From contig JAJEKV010000005.1 in NCBI GenBank assembly GCA_021234155.1, positions 17,406,089-17,470,088 of the forward strand: 64,000 nt of DNA, in the 5' to 3' direction. Both the position numbers and the translations under genes were made by a program. Origin of the DNA: Isoetes taiwanensis. Lineage: Eukaryota > Streptophyta > Lycopodiopsida > Isoetales > Isoetaceae. A model generated the notes under the pieces. That model was not told the DNA's origin. It worked only from the letters and a program-made list of their open reading frames with translations, and ran no database searches. Positions 34,816 to 46,631 of this stretch are shown here, piece after piece. How positions within the stretch are numbered: position 1 is the stretch's first letter; every line of letters starts with the position of its first letter.

Positions 34816-37800
34816 ACCAAATGGAAATAGTTTCAGAAAACTCTTCTACCATCAATGAAATGTCAATGTAACTGGTAGCTAATGTCAATAAAACCAACAG
34901 TGTTGTTGTTAAACATATGAATGCTACCTGAGGCATGCAATAGTAATTAGCTGCCCTTTGCTATTTTTTTCTTCATAAATGTTCCCTATATGAGCAGACA
35001 CCTCACTGGCATTGCTCTAATGACAACGGAATAGTAATGAATGCAATATTGTTGCCCTTAAACATTGAAATGACATCTCATCAAATTCAGTAGCTAGCTC
35101 ATTGAATGCAACTATGTTTCCAATTAGCCTATAGTATGAGATCAACTATATAACCAACAAATTTCACAACCAGAAAAGCTCACCGTGAAGCTCTCTATGA
35201 GAAGAGGTTCATTGATCTATAAACATGGAAACTCAAACAACCTTATAAGTTGTAATTTACCTTTAAATGGCATATCTTTATAGCTTGTCACGTCCAATAT
35301 CAAACGGGCTTTTAAAGTAGCATTGCCTTTGAAGCAGCCAATAGAAGGTCCATTACGCAGAGCACAATCTACACTTTTCTTGGATGAAAGCTCCCCTTGG
35401 CCAACACTCCTTGCGGCATTGCCGTTATCCATCTCTGTATTATAACGATGGATAGAAGTCTTGCGGGTGAAATAAAAACACTTGAGGTGGATAGTATTAC
35501 ATCAGATTCTGGCTAAGAACTAAATGCTAAGTCACGATGGGAAAACATGGGCCTTATTGAAGTGCACATAGAACCTGCTCTTTGATAGGCCATTGGCAAA
35601 TATTTAAAGAATCAGATGTTATACCTGCCCTTTCATAGGTCTTGGGCAAATATTATTTAAAAAATAAGAGATTGTTTTGAAGTTGCTTTCACTTCAAAGC
35701 TCACTTTCAATCATTCTTTATTGTAAACAAACTTGCAGCAATTTACAATGTTGAAGGATTACCATGCATGAGTATGAGGATCAAAATGGTCATAAGCAAC
35801 TCACCTCTTGCTCAAGATTAGAAGAATTTCCATTTCGAATTTCAAAAGAGTTGTGCATTGTTTCATATGCAATACTTCCAAAGTTGGAATTTACTGCAAA
35901 CCCTTACTGCATTGAAAATAACATATCAGTCCATGGATAAACGAAACTGAAACAACAAAAAATGGGGTCGTCAAACAGAGTGACAGGTGAGATGTGTAGA
36001 AGAAAAACCTTTTTGCTTTGTCGTTGCACAAGAAAAACCTTCTGCGTCGCTACTGCAGGTAAACCTTTTTTCAACTTCGACTTCTGTTTTGCACGCCTAA
36101 GAGACTCTTTGGCAAACGATTATTCATTGCACACCTTTCTAAGAAAATACTCCATTCGATTGTGCAAAATAGTTCGCGGTTGTTTCCCTTAGTCTCGCAT
36201 GCATTGATCTGGCCAAAAATGGCAAAATAGTAACTAACTACTAAATGGCCTAAAATTAAAGTTATGAAACCCAACAAAATGAACGGTCAAAGATGTGCAC
36301 AAACTATCATCTTATTCCGGCTTTGGTATTATATATAGATGTATAACATGCACTTAAACATTTACTTGAAATAGTAATCATCCTTTCATTTATTAATCAT
36401 GAAAATATAATCATTTTACAATATTAATTTAACAATAGAAAGGTTTCACCAAGTTCTTGCGTTAAATCATATTTCTTCACATCTTCAATCATCTTATAAC
36501 CCTTAACTCCAGCCGTTTAAATTCCAAATATTCCATATCTTTCAAGTTAATGACAACTAAAAGCAGAATAGAGACAATTGAGGAGAGAGCCCGTACCTAC
36601 AGGCAATCAATACACAATTAGCATGATAATGGTAAATGTGCAAGGGCCAAAAGGTACATTGGACCTCTCGGTTTATCACTGATCACCAATTATAGCTTTT
36701 TTTCCTGAGGAGAAGGCATTAAAGGAAAGGAGATGGAATAATAATTGCGTCCAAATTTTCACATAAATGTGTGTAATTAGTCAATGCCAATATCAAGCTA
36801 TAACATTAAATGAGAACCAATTTCTTGATCCCAAATCTAGCTGGTTACTTGATAATAAGTTTTATACTACCCAATCCTTTATATATTACAAAGAATTTCC
36901 TTCATTAGCAAGCCAACTATGTAGGCTTATGTACTCACCACAAAAATGCACATAAACAGATGCTTATTGAAGTGTATTTTGGTAATGAAGATGAATATGA
37001 ATGTGGCACAATCGGGCATACATATAATATAGAGACCTTTTTGATGTGACAAAATGGAACAACATCTTGCGTATATTATAGAGATCTGTTTGACTCAACG
37101 GGACACATATATTTAGTATGTAATAAGATCATCTAAAACTTAAAGTCAAAAAGCCGAGATGGATATCTATAAAGATAAAGTGGTCAGAAATACATATTTA
37201 CAAATAGCTATAAATGATAAGCATATGGAATTTTATACCCAATGATAAAGGAATGTTCGTATATTTATGCTTTTTCCATAATTCACAGAGTCAGCCTTCT
37301 CCGCATATCCTACCCCCATAGTACAGAAAATAAAGGCTGATAAGAGGCTAGATAACATAGTATGAGGGGGCACTATTTCATGAAGGAACCTCAGTCCAAC
37401 AACTAGTCTTCTTCCAGAATTAATAGCGGTATTATCATGTCTTTTACTGACTGTTCTTTGTACATATCAAAATTTAGGCAGATCTCACCAAATGAAGTTG
37501 TGGATCTAAATTTGTTGAGCATATTTTCCCAGTTATATCTTCCATTATAGTTGCCTTCATACTGCAACTATGTAACCCTGAAAGAGCAGGAGATAGAGTC
37601 TCAATTACCTGCACCCAAACAGACCACTATTAGCATAATAATGGTAATAGGGAAAGGGGCGACAGGTAAGCTATGAGACACTATGGCTCTTTGCCCACCT
37701 ATTCTTAGACAAAGTAGAAAGGTGTAATTAAAGCAAATGGAGCTCATATGTTCAATGTAAGTAGGGAAAGTATTCAAATGCAATGAATATTCTAGAAGGA

Positions 37801-39167
37801 GCTCGCATGAAAACGACAAAAACCTCCCGGATATATAGGCTTCTCATTCATCTCAGCAGATTTTCTACAATGGTGGATAGTGGGTAGCCGCGCATATGCG
37901 AACTACCCACGAAGAAAATAAAGTGAACGTCCAATTATACAACTTGGACCCCATGAAATACAATGCTAATAGATGTTTGTTTGTGTACCTGCCGAAAGCT
38001 TATCACCGGGATTAAAAAACCCCGCCCTTTCGGGTTTTCGAGGAAAAACCCTAGTGATAAGCCTTCGACAAGGGGCTTGGACAAACGTAAGGCTGAGAAT
38101 TCGCTCCCAAAAAACCCACGAATGGAGAAGTCAAAGCCGCTGCCGCTTGCCAACCTGTACCTGCACAACCCCAACACGAGAAAAAATGTGACAAAACAAA
38201 CCTCCCAAAGTAGAGGGGCTGATCACGCGTGCCACGCGACAACAGAATAAAAACCTCTTCAAATAGAGGGGCTGGTCACGCGTGCCAGGCGATAAATACA
38301 TTAAACAATTAAGGGGGGGAGGGTGGGTTTCAAAGAATAGAGAATAGGGTACTGCTGAGAGAGAATAGGAAGCGCCGATGAGACGTTGATGAAGAACCCC
38401 GCCTAATATAGCGATCTCCCAACCAGAGAAGGCATGCATGCATGCAAGACATGGATGCTCGCTTCTTCTAGAATGTCGATCCGAGGGCTCGGAGCGATGG
38501 CATTAGTGTATGCCTGCCTACCCCAGTCATACCTTGTGCAAATCAGCACGCAATAAAACAAGATACATTATTGTAAGTTCAACATATCCTTTTAAGCCTG
38601 CCTAGAATGAACCACCAACAAATATTGTGAGCAAAGCATGTGCACTCCTAATCATGCAATAAACTACTCCTTTTGGTAATCGACATCCAATGTACAAGCA
38701 TTAAGCATTTCTAAACGAATATATTGTATATGCATAAAGCATATGTCTCCTATCTACAATTCCGAAAATATCAAGTCTCGATAATATTTGTATTAAAGGT
38801 TTATGAAGAATCATATCAGAATATAGAGCATCATGGCCAATATATTATGATTCATCTCAATTTAGTGTCTTACAACAGTAAATCCTCTACATCTTCTTTT
38901 CAAAAATATATCAATATAAGATCCCAAGATATCTATGCCATTAATTTTATAGAAGCATATACAACGATGACCGTAAACTAATGGACAACATGCATAATAG
39001 AACAAGCATGCATAGCATGTTAATATTTCTTTGTTAAGCCTAGAAAATATTCTAAAGCAAGTATCAGAGCAAACTTCAAACCTTATTCTCATAGAGAGCA
39101 AAATGGCATAGTACCATAAGATTAGCATCACCACTATTCTTAGCCTGCTTTTGCAAGAATCGGTACT
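34816..39167 (-). CDS. Unidentified multi-exon gene (or remnants of one)
   Basis: Exon-like segments on the minus strand: 39167-39082 (YRFLQKQAKNSGDANLMVLC), 37577-37489 (LHSCSMKATIMEDITGKICS), 36556-36450 (INLKDMEYLEFKRLELR; then, in another frame, MIEDVKKYDLTQEL), 35893-35805 (NSNFGSIAYETMHNSFEIRN), 35432-35261 (GPSIGCFKGNATLKARLILD), a possible 11-nt microexon 35194-35184, 35016-34928 (SNASEVSAHIGNIYEEKN), and one starting at 34871 (YIDISLMVEEFSETISI). Borders fit AG/GT, and phases agree from 36450 leftward through the microexon to 34871. The 36.5-kb exon has a frame change that could be a one-base loss. No family recognised. It may continue to 30.9-29.5 kb across the Ty3/LINE nest. Confidence 0.45.
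37880..37910. repeat. 31-bp palindrome
   Basis: GTGGGTAG at 37880-37887 pairs with CTACCCAC at 37903-37910, with CGCATATGCG between them. It could be a binding site or a remnant of a foldback element. Confidence 0.6.
37993..38067 (-). other. LINE 3'-end structured element, copy c (isolated)
   Basis: The best-preserved copy. The outer stem, CGAA-A-GCTTATCAC (37993-38006) with GTGATAAGC-C-TTCG (38054-38067), gives 13 paired bases. Inside, on the minus strand, GGGTTTT-TCCTCG-AAAACCC is followed by an alternative partner GGGGTTTT for the same AAAACCC. No LINE coding sequence is seen on the upstream side, so this is an isolated tail. It lies within a putative intron of the minus-strand gene. Confidence 0.65.
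38196..38300 (+). repeat. Two-copy tandem repeat with GGGGCTG-TCACGCGTGCCA
   Basis: AAACCTCCCAAAGTAGAGGG...CACGCGTGCCACGCGACAA is followed after about 53 bp by AAACCTCTTCAAATAGAGGG...CACGCGTGCCAGGCGATAA. Confidence 0.8.
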
Positions 39168-39769
39168 CTAGAAACAGATCAAAAAGCCAAAAATCTAATA
39201 AAAAAACATGGATTTTGTCACTTCTAGACTTGGCGTCGAGCACTTGATTCATATGCTTCCCTCCTTCATTTTTCCTTGCACGGTTCCTAGGATGAGAGTT
39301 CTCATGTGGCCATGTCCAAAATGGCGAGGATGTGCGCAGGATGCCTAAGCCATTTTGGAACATCTTGCAACTTGTTACCATGGATATAGACACCCTTGGG
39401 CATAACGTTTGCAATAGAAGGTTGTAGTAGCTTTATAACATAAGGTTTGCAGTGATGTGGGGGGACGTATTCGTAGGAGAATATGTAGGAATGAGGGTGT
39501 TATTGTTTCGATTGGCTGGGAAGCATGGTTATAGGGGAGGGATAAATTTGGAAGGCAGGCATGTGGCGCAGGGGCTGCTATGATGCTCGAGATAAGGAAG
39601 GGACTTTGTCTTGGCATGGCTGTAGATGGGTGGAGGGCGAGGTGTTGAAGCACTTGTCGTTGGCTTGTTCCTCCTACTGGGTGTTCCGAACAGGTGAGCA
39701 GTTATTTCTCTGCTTTTGTTCTATCCACTGATTTTGTTGTTCTGCTATCATCATAAGAAAGGAGGTCAG

Positions 39770-40165
39770 GGAATCTATGGGAATATCAAGAGAAGCTTTA
39801 GGAATCTAAGGAAATCTAGAGAAATCTTCATAGAATCTAGGATAATCTATATAGAATCTTAGGGAATCTAGAGGAATCTTGGGATAATCTTTGGGAATCT
39901 AGGAAAATCTAAAAAGAATCATTGTAATATAGTAGAATCTAAAGGAATTTTCATAGAAACTTTGAGAATCTAAGAGAATCTTGATAGAATCTTAATCTTC
40001 ATAAAATTTAAGGGAATCTACAAGAATCTACATAGAATGTTAAAAACTTTAGAGGAATCTTGGGGTAATCTTTGAAAATCTAGGGGAATCTCTATAGAAT
40101 CTTAAGAATCTAATGGAATCTTTATAGAATCTTAGGGAATACGAGGGAAATCCTAGTGTATCTAG
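39770..40165 (+). repeat. Degenerate GAATCT repeat field
   Basis: About 400 bases in which GAATCT/GGAATCTT recurs every 8-20 bases (GGGAATCTAG, TAGAATCTTA, GGGATAATCTTT and so on). No coding potential. Confidence 0.8.
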
Positions 40166-40231
40166 GGGAATCTTTCAAGTTGAGTGTGTTTTTAAAGGGT
40201 TGGCTTCATACAGTCCTTCATTTATAAACAC

Positions 40232-40268
<37 letters not shown>

Positions 40269-40287
40269 CGTGCATATGTGTGCATGT
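40232..40287 (+). repeat. (GT)n(GC)n microsatellite
   Basis: About 14 GT units run into five CG units and then TGCATATGTGTGCATGTG. Alternating purine-pyrimidine throughout, of the type that can form Z-DNA. Confidence 0.9.
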
Positions 40288-40589
40288 GAATTGGCCCTAC
40301 CTCCTACAGATGGGCGATTTCATCCAGGGATATATGTCAATATTCCACTCGGTAGAATATTGTAGATGGTGATTCTGTCCGCTGGGATAAATAATGTGTA
40401 ATTCCTTCTGGCAGTATTTGTCCATTGCCAATCGGCAAAAGGGTTGCTTCGGATGGTCAAGATTGTTCTAGCAGGTGGAGGGCTGGAACCCAAAACAGAG
40501 CCCTCGGAACAGAGCCCTGGGGAGGGGATGGTGATTCTGGGGAAAAGTTTAACTGCAAAAGTATCACCACATTAAGGATGAAAAGTCAA

Positions 40590-41200
40590 AGGATCAAATT
40601 GTTGCCTGACCCATGTCACCACTCAAAAGTTGTTAAATCATCATACACATCATCACCATTGCCATGTCATATCACACACATGTCACCCCTCATTAAAAGT
40701 CCATTTTCTTCAAAATTCTCCAAAACAAGTTGATTAGACCATTAAGGGGACATGTTGTTATGCCACATCATCAGCAACACTTCCACATCACCACACACGT
40801 GTCACACTCATCACTTCCACCTCATCAAATGTTTTGACTAGAAAAAGATACCTTGCCAACTTGTTTGACACCTCACCATCTCGCATTGCCATGTCATCTT
40901 CATCTTGCCAACTCACCTTTCCTTCTTGCCACCTCACCATGTCATTATGCCATATTGCGCCCAAAAGTCAAAGAGCCTATTTTGCAAAAACGATTCTCCC
41001 ATGACATAAAGCATCTAAAAAGATTCCTTTTTCAAAAAAGAATTTTCAAAAAAGGGCCTATTTAGACCTATATTTTTGGTTTCTTGGGAAACGTGCCAGA
41101 CTCTAGGAACTAATTTTTTTCCATCCCCTTTCCCAAAAGCCTAGATTCTCCCCATCCAATCACCCACTCCCCCCCCCCCACACACCACGCATTAGGTACA
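40590..41200 (+). repeat. CCA/TCA-rich low-complexity region
   Basis: CACATCATCACCA-, GCCATGTCAT- and GCCACCTCACCA-like phrases recur to about 40960, followed by a C-run near 41170. No gene seen. Confidence 0.6.
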
Positions 41201-41282
41201 GTAGGCGTGTCATGAGGCTGATAATGGACCGAATTCCACGTGGGCATAGCACGTCAGTTTAATAATAGTAATTGTGCTATCC

Positions 41283-41607
41283 CTTATATACCCCAGCTGC
41301 TTTTTCTATAAACGCCCGTGGGATATATCTTGAATTCTCCCAAGAACCCTAAAATCCCAGTCATGCCAAGATCCGGGAGTTTAACTAGAATTAACCACTT
41401 AATCATGATGAAATGCCTTCGAATCTGCCTACATTACACCAAGAACTCAATAATAAACAAAAAGGCAAGATTCTGGCCCGGATTTGCCAAGAACAGGTCG
41501 GAACAGGGCAGTTTGAAAAGGGGAAGACTGCACAAAAGTTTTTTGAGGGCTTTGGGCGAAACATTGGATCGAGATTCTTTGAAGAAAGACCGGTTTTGAA
41601 GATTTGA
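41283..41607 (+). CDS. Possible short gene or element start with TATA box
   Basis: A TATA-like CCCTTATATACCCC at 41279-41292 precedes two overlapping short ORFs. The one at 41413-41607 (64 codons) is Lys/Gln/Gly-rich (KGKILARICQEQVGTGQFEK) and looks more protein-like. No family recognised; it may equally be a chance ORF in repeat DNA. Confidence 0.2.
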
Positions 41608-42501
41608 GCTTGAATTTGCCTTCCAGATATCCATGGATTTCTTGATATTTTCACAAGATTACCTGATTTGAAGTTTGACTTGAGCCTGTACCCAAGACAC
41701 AGAGCTTGGGATTCTGTTTAATTGCTGTGTGATTATTGAATGAATGAAAATTCGACCCTCGGAGAAATACTCGAGAATAATTTTCCTTTGGCATTCTGAA
41801 AAATATGATAGTAAGTTTTTGCACATAGGCACGAGATAATGCAGTGAAAGTTGCACATAGGTAAGTGTATAATAGGTGAAGGATGATTAAGATGCATGCA
41901 CATTCCATTGACAGAAACTCCTGCGTGCATAATTAGGCCAAGAATTTGCACATTTTAGCCTTTGATTGCATCTTTTACTTGTTAACTTGCATCCCCTCAC
42001 TTGCAAAGCATAAATAGCTTCAATATTTATTCCAAAAAGAAAAAAGAGCCCACAAAAGATCGATTTGTCAAATCTTAGCTTGCTGATCACAGTCTGTGAC
42101 AGTCTGTCAGACCTAAACCCAAGATTTCAGGATATTTTGCACCTATTTATGCAAGAAGTGTACTTGACTATTGTGTGCAGGAATATTGAGAAGAGGTCCA
42201 AGCATCAAAAGACAAAAAAGATCTACCTTCTTGGATTTACAGAAAATCATATATGCCAGGGATATTGACCAACTTTTGACCCAGTTAGAGATGCATATTT
42301 GAATGATTTGCATTGATCATAAGACATCTTACTGTTTGCCTAACATTCCTCAAGATCTTGATCAGCTTTGGCATTAGAAATCATGAGCAAATCCTTGTTT
42401 GTTTGCATGTGGCATCATCTTTTGTAAGGCAGTCTTTTTTTTGATTTGGGAAAGTGACTGAAATTGTTGTTTGAGCTTTTTGCCTTGGAATTTTCTCGCC
42501 T

Positions 42502-43660
42502 TCAACTACCTGGAGGTTCTAAACCATTGAGATTGAAGGTTTTGCCAAGAACACCTTCAACAACTGGGTCTTGTTTAGATTCAAGTAATTCCATGTCCTC
42601 TTTGGTCTTTTTAAGAGTGTCAATCCATGCTGTCTATGTCTGCACATGTTCTCATATGTTCACATCATACATAAACCTTGAGAGAAGTAGTTCCCATAGA
42701 ATCAATTTCTTCCAGACTTCTCACATAATGTGTAGTAAATCTGCATTATAAAATTGGGCCTTCTTTTCCATCTTGGATCCAACAAAGAAAAAAAAGGAGA
42801 TCAATAAATTTCAAGCAAATTCTAAGTCATCTCCCACTATAGGCTCTCACTGCCTGCTACTAGCATAGCCACTACAATCGCCAAATCTGAAACTTGCAAA
42901 CGTGACATGATATAAGCAGGAGTCTTCAACCATTTACTTGTTTAATGTTACCTATGCGCAGCCAAACCCTGGAAGCCCAAGTAAAAACTGAATAACTAAG
43001 AATTTAACTCAATAAAAATTTAATTAAGAACTGAATAACCCAAGGCCTTTGCGTGTTTTCCCCAATCAGTGACAACTTGTTTCATTGCCCATTTGTCAAT
43101 CACCTATATCCACAACATCATGCCATTTTTTGGTGGCTTTCTCAACAATACTTTGCCACTCAATAGCTGACCCCTATCAGGACAATGAAAACTATAAAGA
43201 GAAATGAAATAAGGCTGTTGTTTAAACCTGTGTAATAGCCAAACTTCATTTTTTCAAGTTCAGTTAAACTAACAAAATATCCTCAAAAAAGGCTCGCTTT
43301 TGCCCTCGTAAGACAAATATGAGCCGACAGGAAACATAAGAGGCACCACAAGACACAAAAAAAAAAATAACACCACTACTTTGCACAATCAGCATGCCGT
43401 TTAACACACAATACATAGAAGATGATGGGCACACATGCAATACATTTGATACGAGCCTTGGTTGCATTCTCCAAGCAACTGCTTATTCTCTTTTGCTAAA
43501 GCCCTCTCCATGACAACTGTTCATGCAAGAATACTCCCATATGTTGATCAGCATATATAGCCCAAATATCAGACATGCACAATGCAAAATCTTTGAAACT
43601 ATTTTCTAGGATAAAATCCAAATCTTCAGGAAATGTTGATGTAGGCAATCAATCCAATAG
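42502..43660 (-). pseudogene. Remnants of an unidentified spliced gene
   Basis: Three coding-like pieces on the minus strand. About 43655-43432 reads FPEDLDFILENSFKDFALCM, SDIWAIYADQHMGVFLHEQL and, after an in-frame TAG at 43498-43496, SCLENATKARIK. 43172-43020 reads SAIEWQSIVEKATKKWHDVV and then, in a shifted frame, KWAMKQVVTDWGKHAKALGY. 42629-42502 reads DTLKKTKEDMELLESKQDPV and GVLGKTFNLNGLEPPGS before a stop. Sense is strong but each of the first two pieces carries a lesion, so this looks like a pseudogene. I do not recognise the family. Confidence 0.45.
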
Positions 43661-43699
43661 TCTGATATATCCTTTGATACGACCCCATTTCTTTTATAT

Positions 43700-44454
43700 G
43701 CAGGACACACTTTAAGCTTTTGTCACGCCCCCTCATTAGACAGCCAAAATATGAATGGACATTTTCATAGCCCACAACAAACGTCTGATCCTCCAAGCTG
43801 TGAGGACAAACACATTTGCAACAACTGCAAACCCTGGTTTCAACCCTAATTTTCCTGCATAGTGAAGGAAGCCACCATAGTTGCGTGCGTTTGAATCAGG
43901 AATTTGAATCGCTAGATAAGTCAGCGGAAGAAAAGACAGAGATGTTCGATGATTGGGAGCCCTGTAACAAATTTTTCTGCAACACAAAACAGAATCAACT
44001 GGAGCATGTAGACTCTAAATGGCTTGGAATCATGGACTAAGTGGCCTGGAATCGTGGAGGCAAAATGGCAAGAATACATGCCCTCCCAGAACAGATTTTT
44101 TGTTGCATTTTCATGGTGCATATTTTGTCGCATTTTCATGACCGCATGATAATGGCTTTTAGTAACACCCTTTCATATTTTCTTCTCTTACATTATGTCG
44201 CTTCCCTATACCCTTTGGCACTATTGGATACCTTGTCCTACGTGGCACAATCTGGGCCGGGTGGAGGGACATTGGGACAATCTCAGCCGTCGATCAAGCG
44301 GTCAGACAGACGCCACGATTTTATAATATAAAGATGGTGTAAGGATGTCATGAATCAAACCCAAATTTGGACGGTTGAGTTCATCCTATCGCATCTAAGG
44401 TTGAGATTTATCGCACTTCTTCCCACCAGCATGATTGGCCACGCTCTGATCTGT
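43700..44454. other. Spacer, no gene supported
   Basis: Ordinary AT-rich DNA with several short unconvincing ORFs. TTTTATAATATAAAGATGG at 44319-44337 is AT-rich but not tied to a gene. Confidence 0.4.
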
Positions 44455-45597
44455 TATAAGGAAAGAGAACATCAAAATGGAGGAGAAATGGGAAAAAATG
44501 AAGGGAAAAAAGGCACGAGGAGGGAAAAGGGCACGGAAAAAGGGAAAGGAAAAGAAATGGAGGAAGGGACGGAAAAAAGGGCACTGAGAAAGGGGAAAGA
44601 GGGAAAGGGTGAGGATAGGATGGAAGGGAAGGGAAGAAGGGGAAGAGGAAATGGTTAGGGAGAATGGAAGAGAAAGGGCAAGGGGAAGAGCAAAAAAGAA
44701 CACTGGGAAAAGAGGAAAAGTGCAGGGAAAGGAGGAAATAGGAAGGAAAAAGGGACGCAGAAGAAGGCGAAGAGAAAAAGGGAGGGGAGAAGGGAAGGAT
44801 AAAGGGAAAGGGGGGGAGAAGGAAGGGGGAAAGAGGAGGGAAAAAGGGCATAGAAAAAACAGGAAGAAGAAAGGGGAAAAAGGGAAGAGGAAAATGGCAA
44901 GGAAAGGGGAAAGGAAAGTCATGGAAAAAAAGAAAGGGAAAAGAATAAAATAGGAGGAAAAGGAAGGAAAAAAGGGCACTAGAAAATGGAAAAGAGAAAA
45001 AAATATGGGAAAAAGGGGTATGGAAGAAGGGAAAGGGAAAGAGAAAAGGAAAAGGGAGGGGAAGAGGAGGAAATGAAAGGGAAAAATGGCAAAAAAAAAT
45101 GGAATAGAGAAAGGGCTGGGAGAGGAAGAAAAGGGAAGGAAAAAAGGCCATTGGGCAAAAGAAAGGGCAAGGGAAGTTTCTTTTTTTTTTTGGGGAGAGG
45201 GGAGGGAGTCTAGAAAATGGAAAAAAAAGTAAAAAGGGAAGGCGAAACGGGGAGGAGAAAAAAAGGAAAGGAAAAATAGAAAAAGGGAAAAGGAAAAAGC
45301 AGAGAGTGGGGAAATAGGAAAAGGAAAGATTAAAAAAGGAAGGGGGGGATTGGATTGAATTGAATTGAAAAGAGAAAGGAAAATAAGAAAAAGAAAATGT
45401 GGGGAAGAGCAAACGGGAAAAGGAAAAAGGAAAAAATAAGGGGAAATTGGGAAAATAGGAAGGGAAGGGGAACAAAAAGAAGAGAAAAACAGATACAGTG
45501 AACGAGGAAATGCAGGGAATAGAACGACGGAAAAGGAAAAAGGGGAAAAGAAAGGAGAAATGGGGAAAAGGAAAAAGGAAAGGGCAAACAGAAATGG
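44455..45597 (+). repeat. 1.1-kb homopurine (GA-rich) tract
   Basis: Nearly all bases are A or G on the plus strand, in GGGAAAGGAAAAAGG-like runs with occasional GGGCAC/GGGCAT interruptions. The long minus-strand ORFs here (up to 478 codons, Phe/Ser/Pro-rich) exist only because a pyrimidine strand can hardly contain stop codons. Confidence 0.95.
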
Positions 45598-46512
45598 CCT
45601 CATATTGGCGTGCTGGCTGGCAGGGAGGAATCTCCAGTTTATATATGATCGGGGTATTGTATACGAGCAGGGGACATCACACTTCTCCATGATCTCGCGG
45701 TGGAGGATGACATATAGGAAGTTTTCAATCAATATACTAATGCTAGGATACAACAGCTGCAGAAGACCACCCCTCGGGCAAAAGTATCTTAAGTCCAATA
45801 CAATTATAGTCAATTTGCCTAGGTGGTGCATGCGAATACTACTTGGTGGGGTGTCTGAGTTCCCTTTTCTGGAAAAATTGACCGTCTAACTTGGTCCCTG
45901 AGGTAATTTCGGTGTTTCAAACAAAATGGCGAAATGGAATAGCCTCCAGAGTTTCCATCCCGACAGAACGACAAAACAGTTGGGTTTCTACCCTGTAGCC
46001 CATAGAACACTTCGCAGTTTGATAAGTTTCCCAGACACAATCGTGGATTTTCTTAAACATGCCCGTAGCATTGCCCTTGAATGGAGGTATTCAATGGTCA
46101 AATAAGGGAACCGAGCTCTTACAAGGGGACATTAGCGTACGACCTCACATACAAGTGCAACCAGAAAAGCTACCTCAAGAACTTTTTTGGGTCTATGTGA
46201 CATGTTTGAGCCAAGGGAGCATGTTTGAGCCACGATGGCTGTTCTAGCTTAGAGGCATGCTTGAGCCTAGAGGCACAACATTTCAACCATCAAAAAAACA
46301 TAAGTTGTCCAGCATATGATCAAATTCGGACGCGCTATGCTGGGTTGGTCAGGCCTGGCCAGCCGTTACATGTGACATTGAGCACGGCATCCGTACGGGT
46401 GCTGGGATCATACCTTCAGGAGGTTATGGACATACGCGATCAGCTATGTCCTCGGGCACACACTTGACATGTATATATACATTGATGTATACTTGTACAG
46501 TTTGACAGCATT

Positions 46513-46583
46513 CTTATTACTGCCACGGGTTTTCCCTCGAAAACCCTTCGGGGCGGGGGTTTTTTAACCCAGACAATAATAAG
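46513..46583 (+). other. LINE 3'-end structured element, copy d
   Basis: Outer stem CTTATTA (46513-46519) with TAATAAG (46577-46583). Inside is GGGTTTT-CCCTCG-AAAACCC and an alternative downstream partner GGGGTTTT. It begins 46 nt after the ORF2 stop, close to the 58 nt seen in copy A. Confidence 0.65.
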
Positions 46584-46631
46584 TTTGCTGCGCTCCTTAT
46601 AGTCCCATAGGCCGATTGGTCTCAGTGGATG

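Noticed and set aside
38131-38439. 102-codon minus-strand ORF
   Set aside because: It lies in a two-copy tandem repeat beside the LINE-tail element; no protein character.
39076-39653. Minus-strand ORFs of 112 and 92 codons
   Set aside because: Only the part at 39082-39167 looks coding with splice-like borders; the rest lacks convincing composition.
44395-45831. 478-codon minus-strand ORF and a 355-codon partner, Phe/Ser/Pro-rich
   Set aside because: They cover the homopurine tract. A strand made almost only of C and T can hardly form TAA, TAG or TGA, so long ORFs arise without selection.
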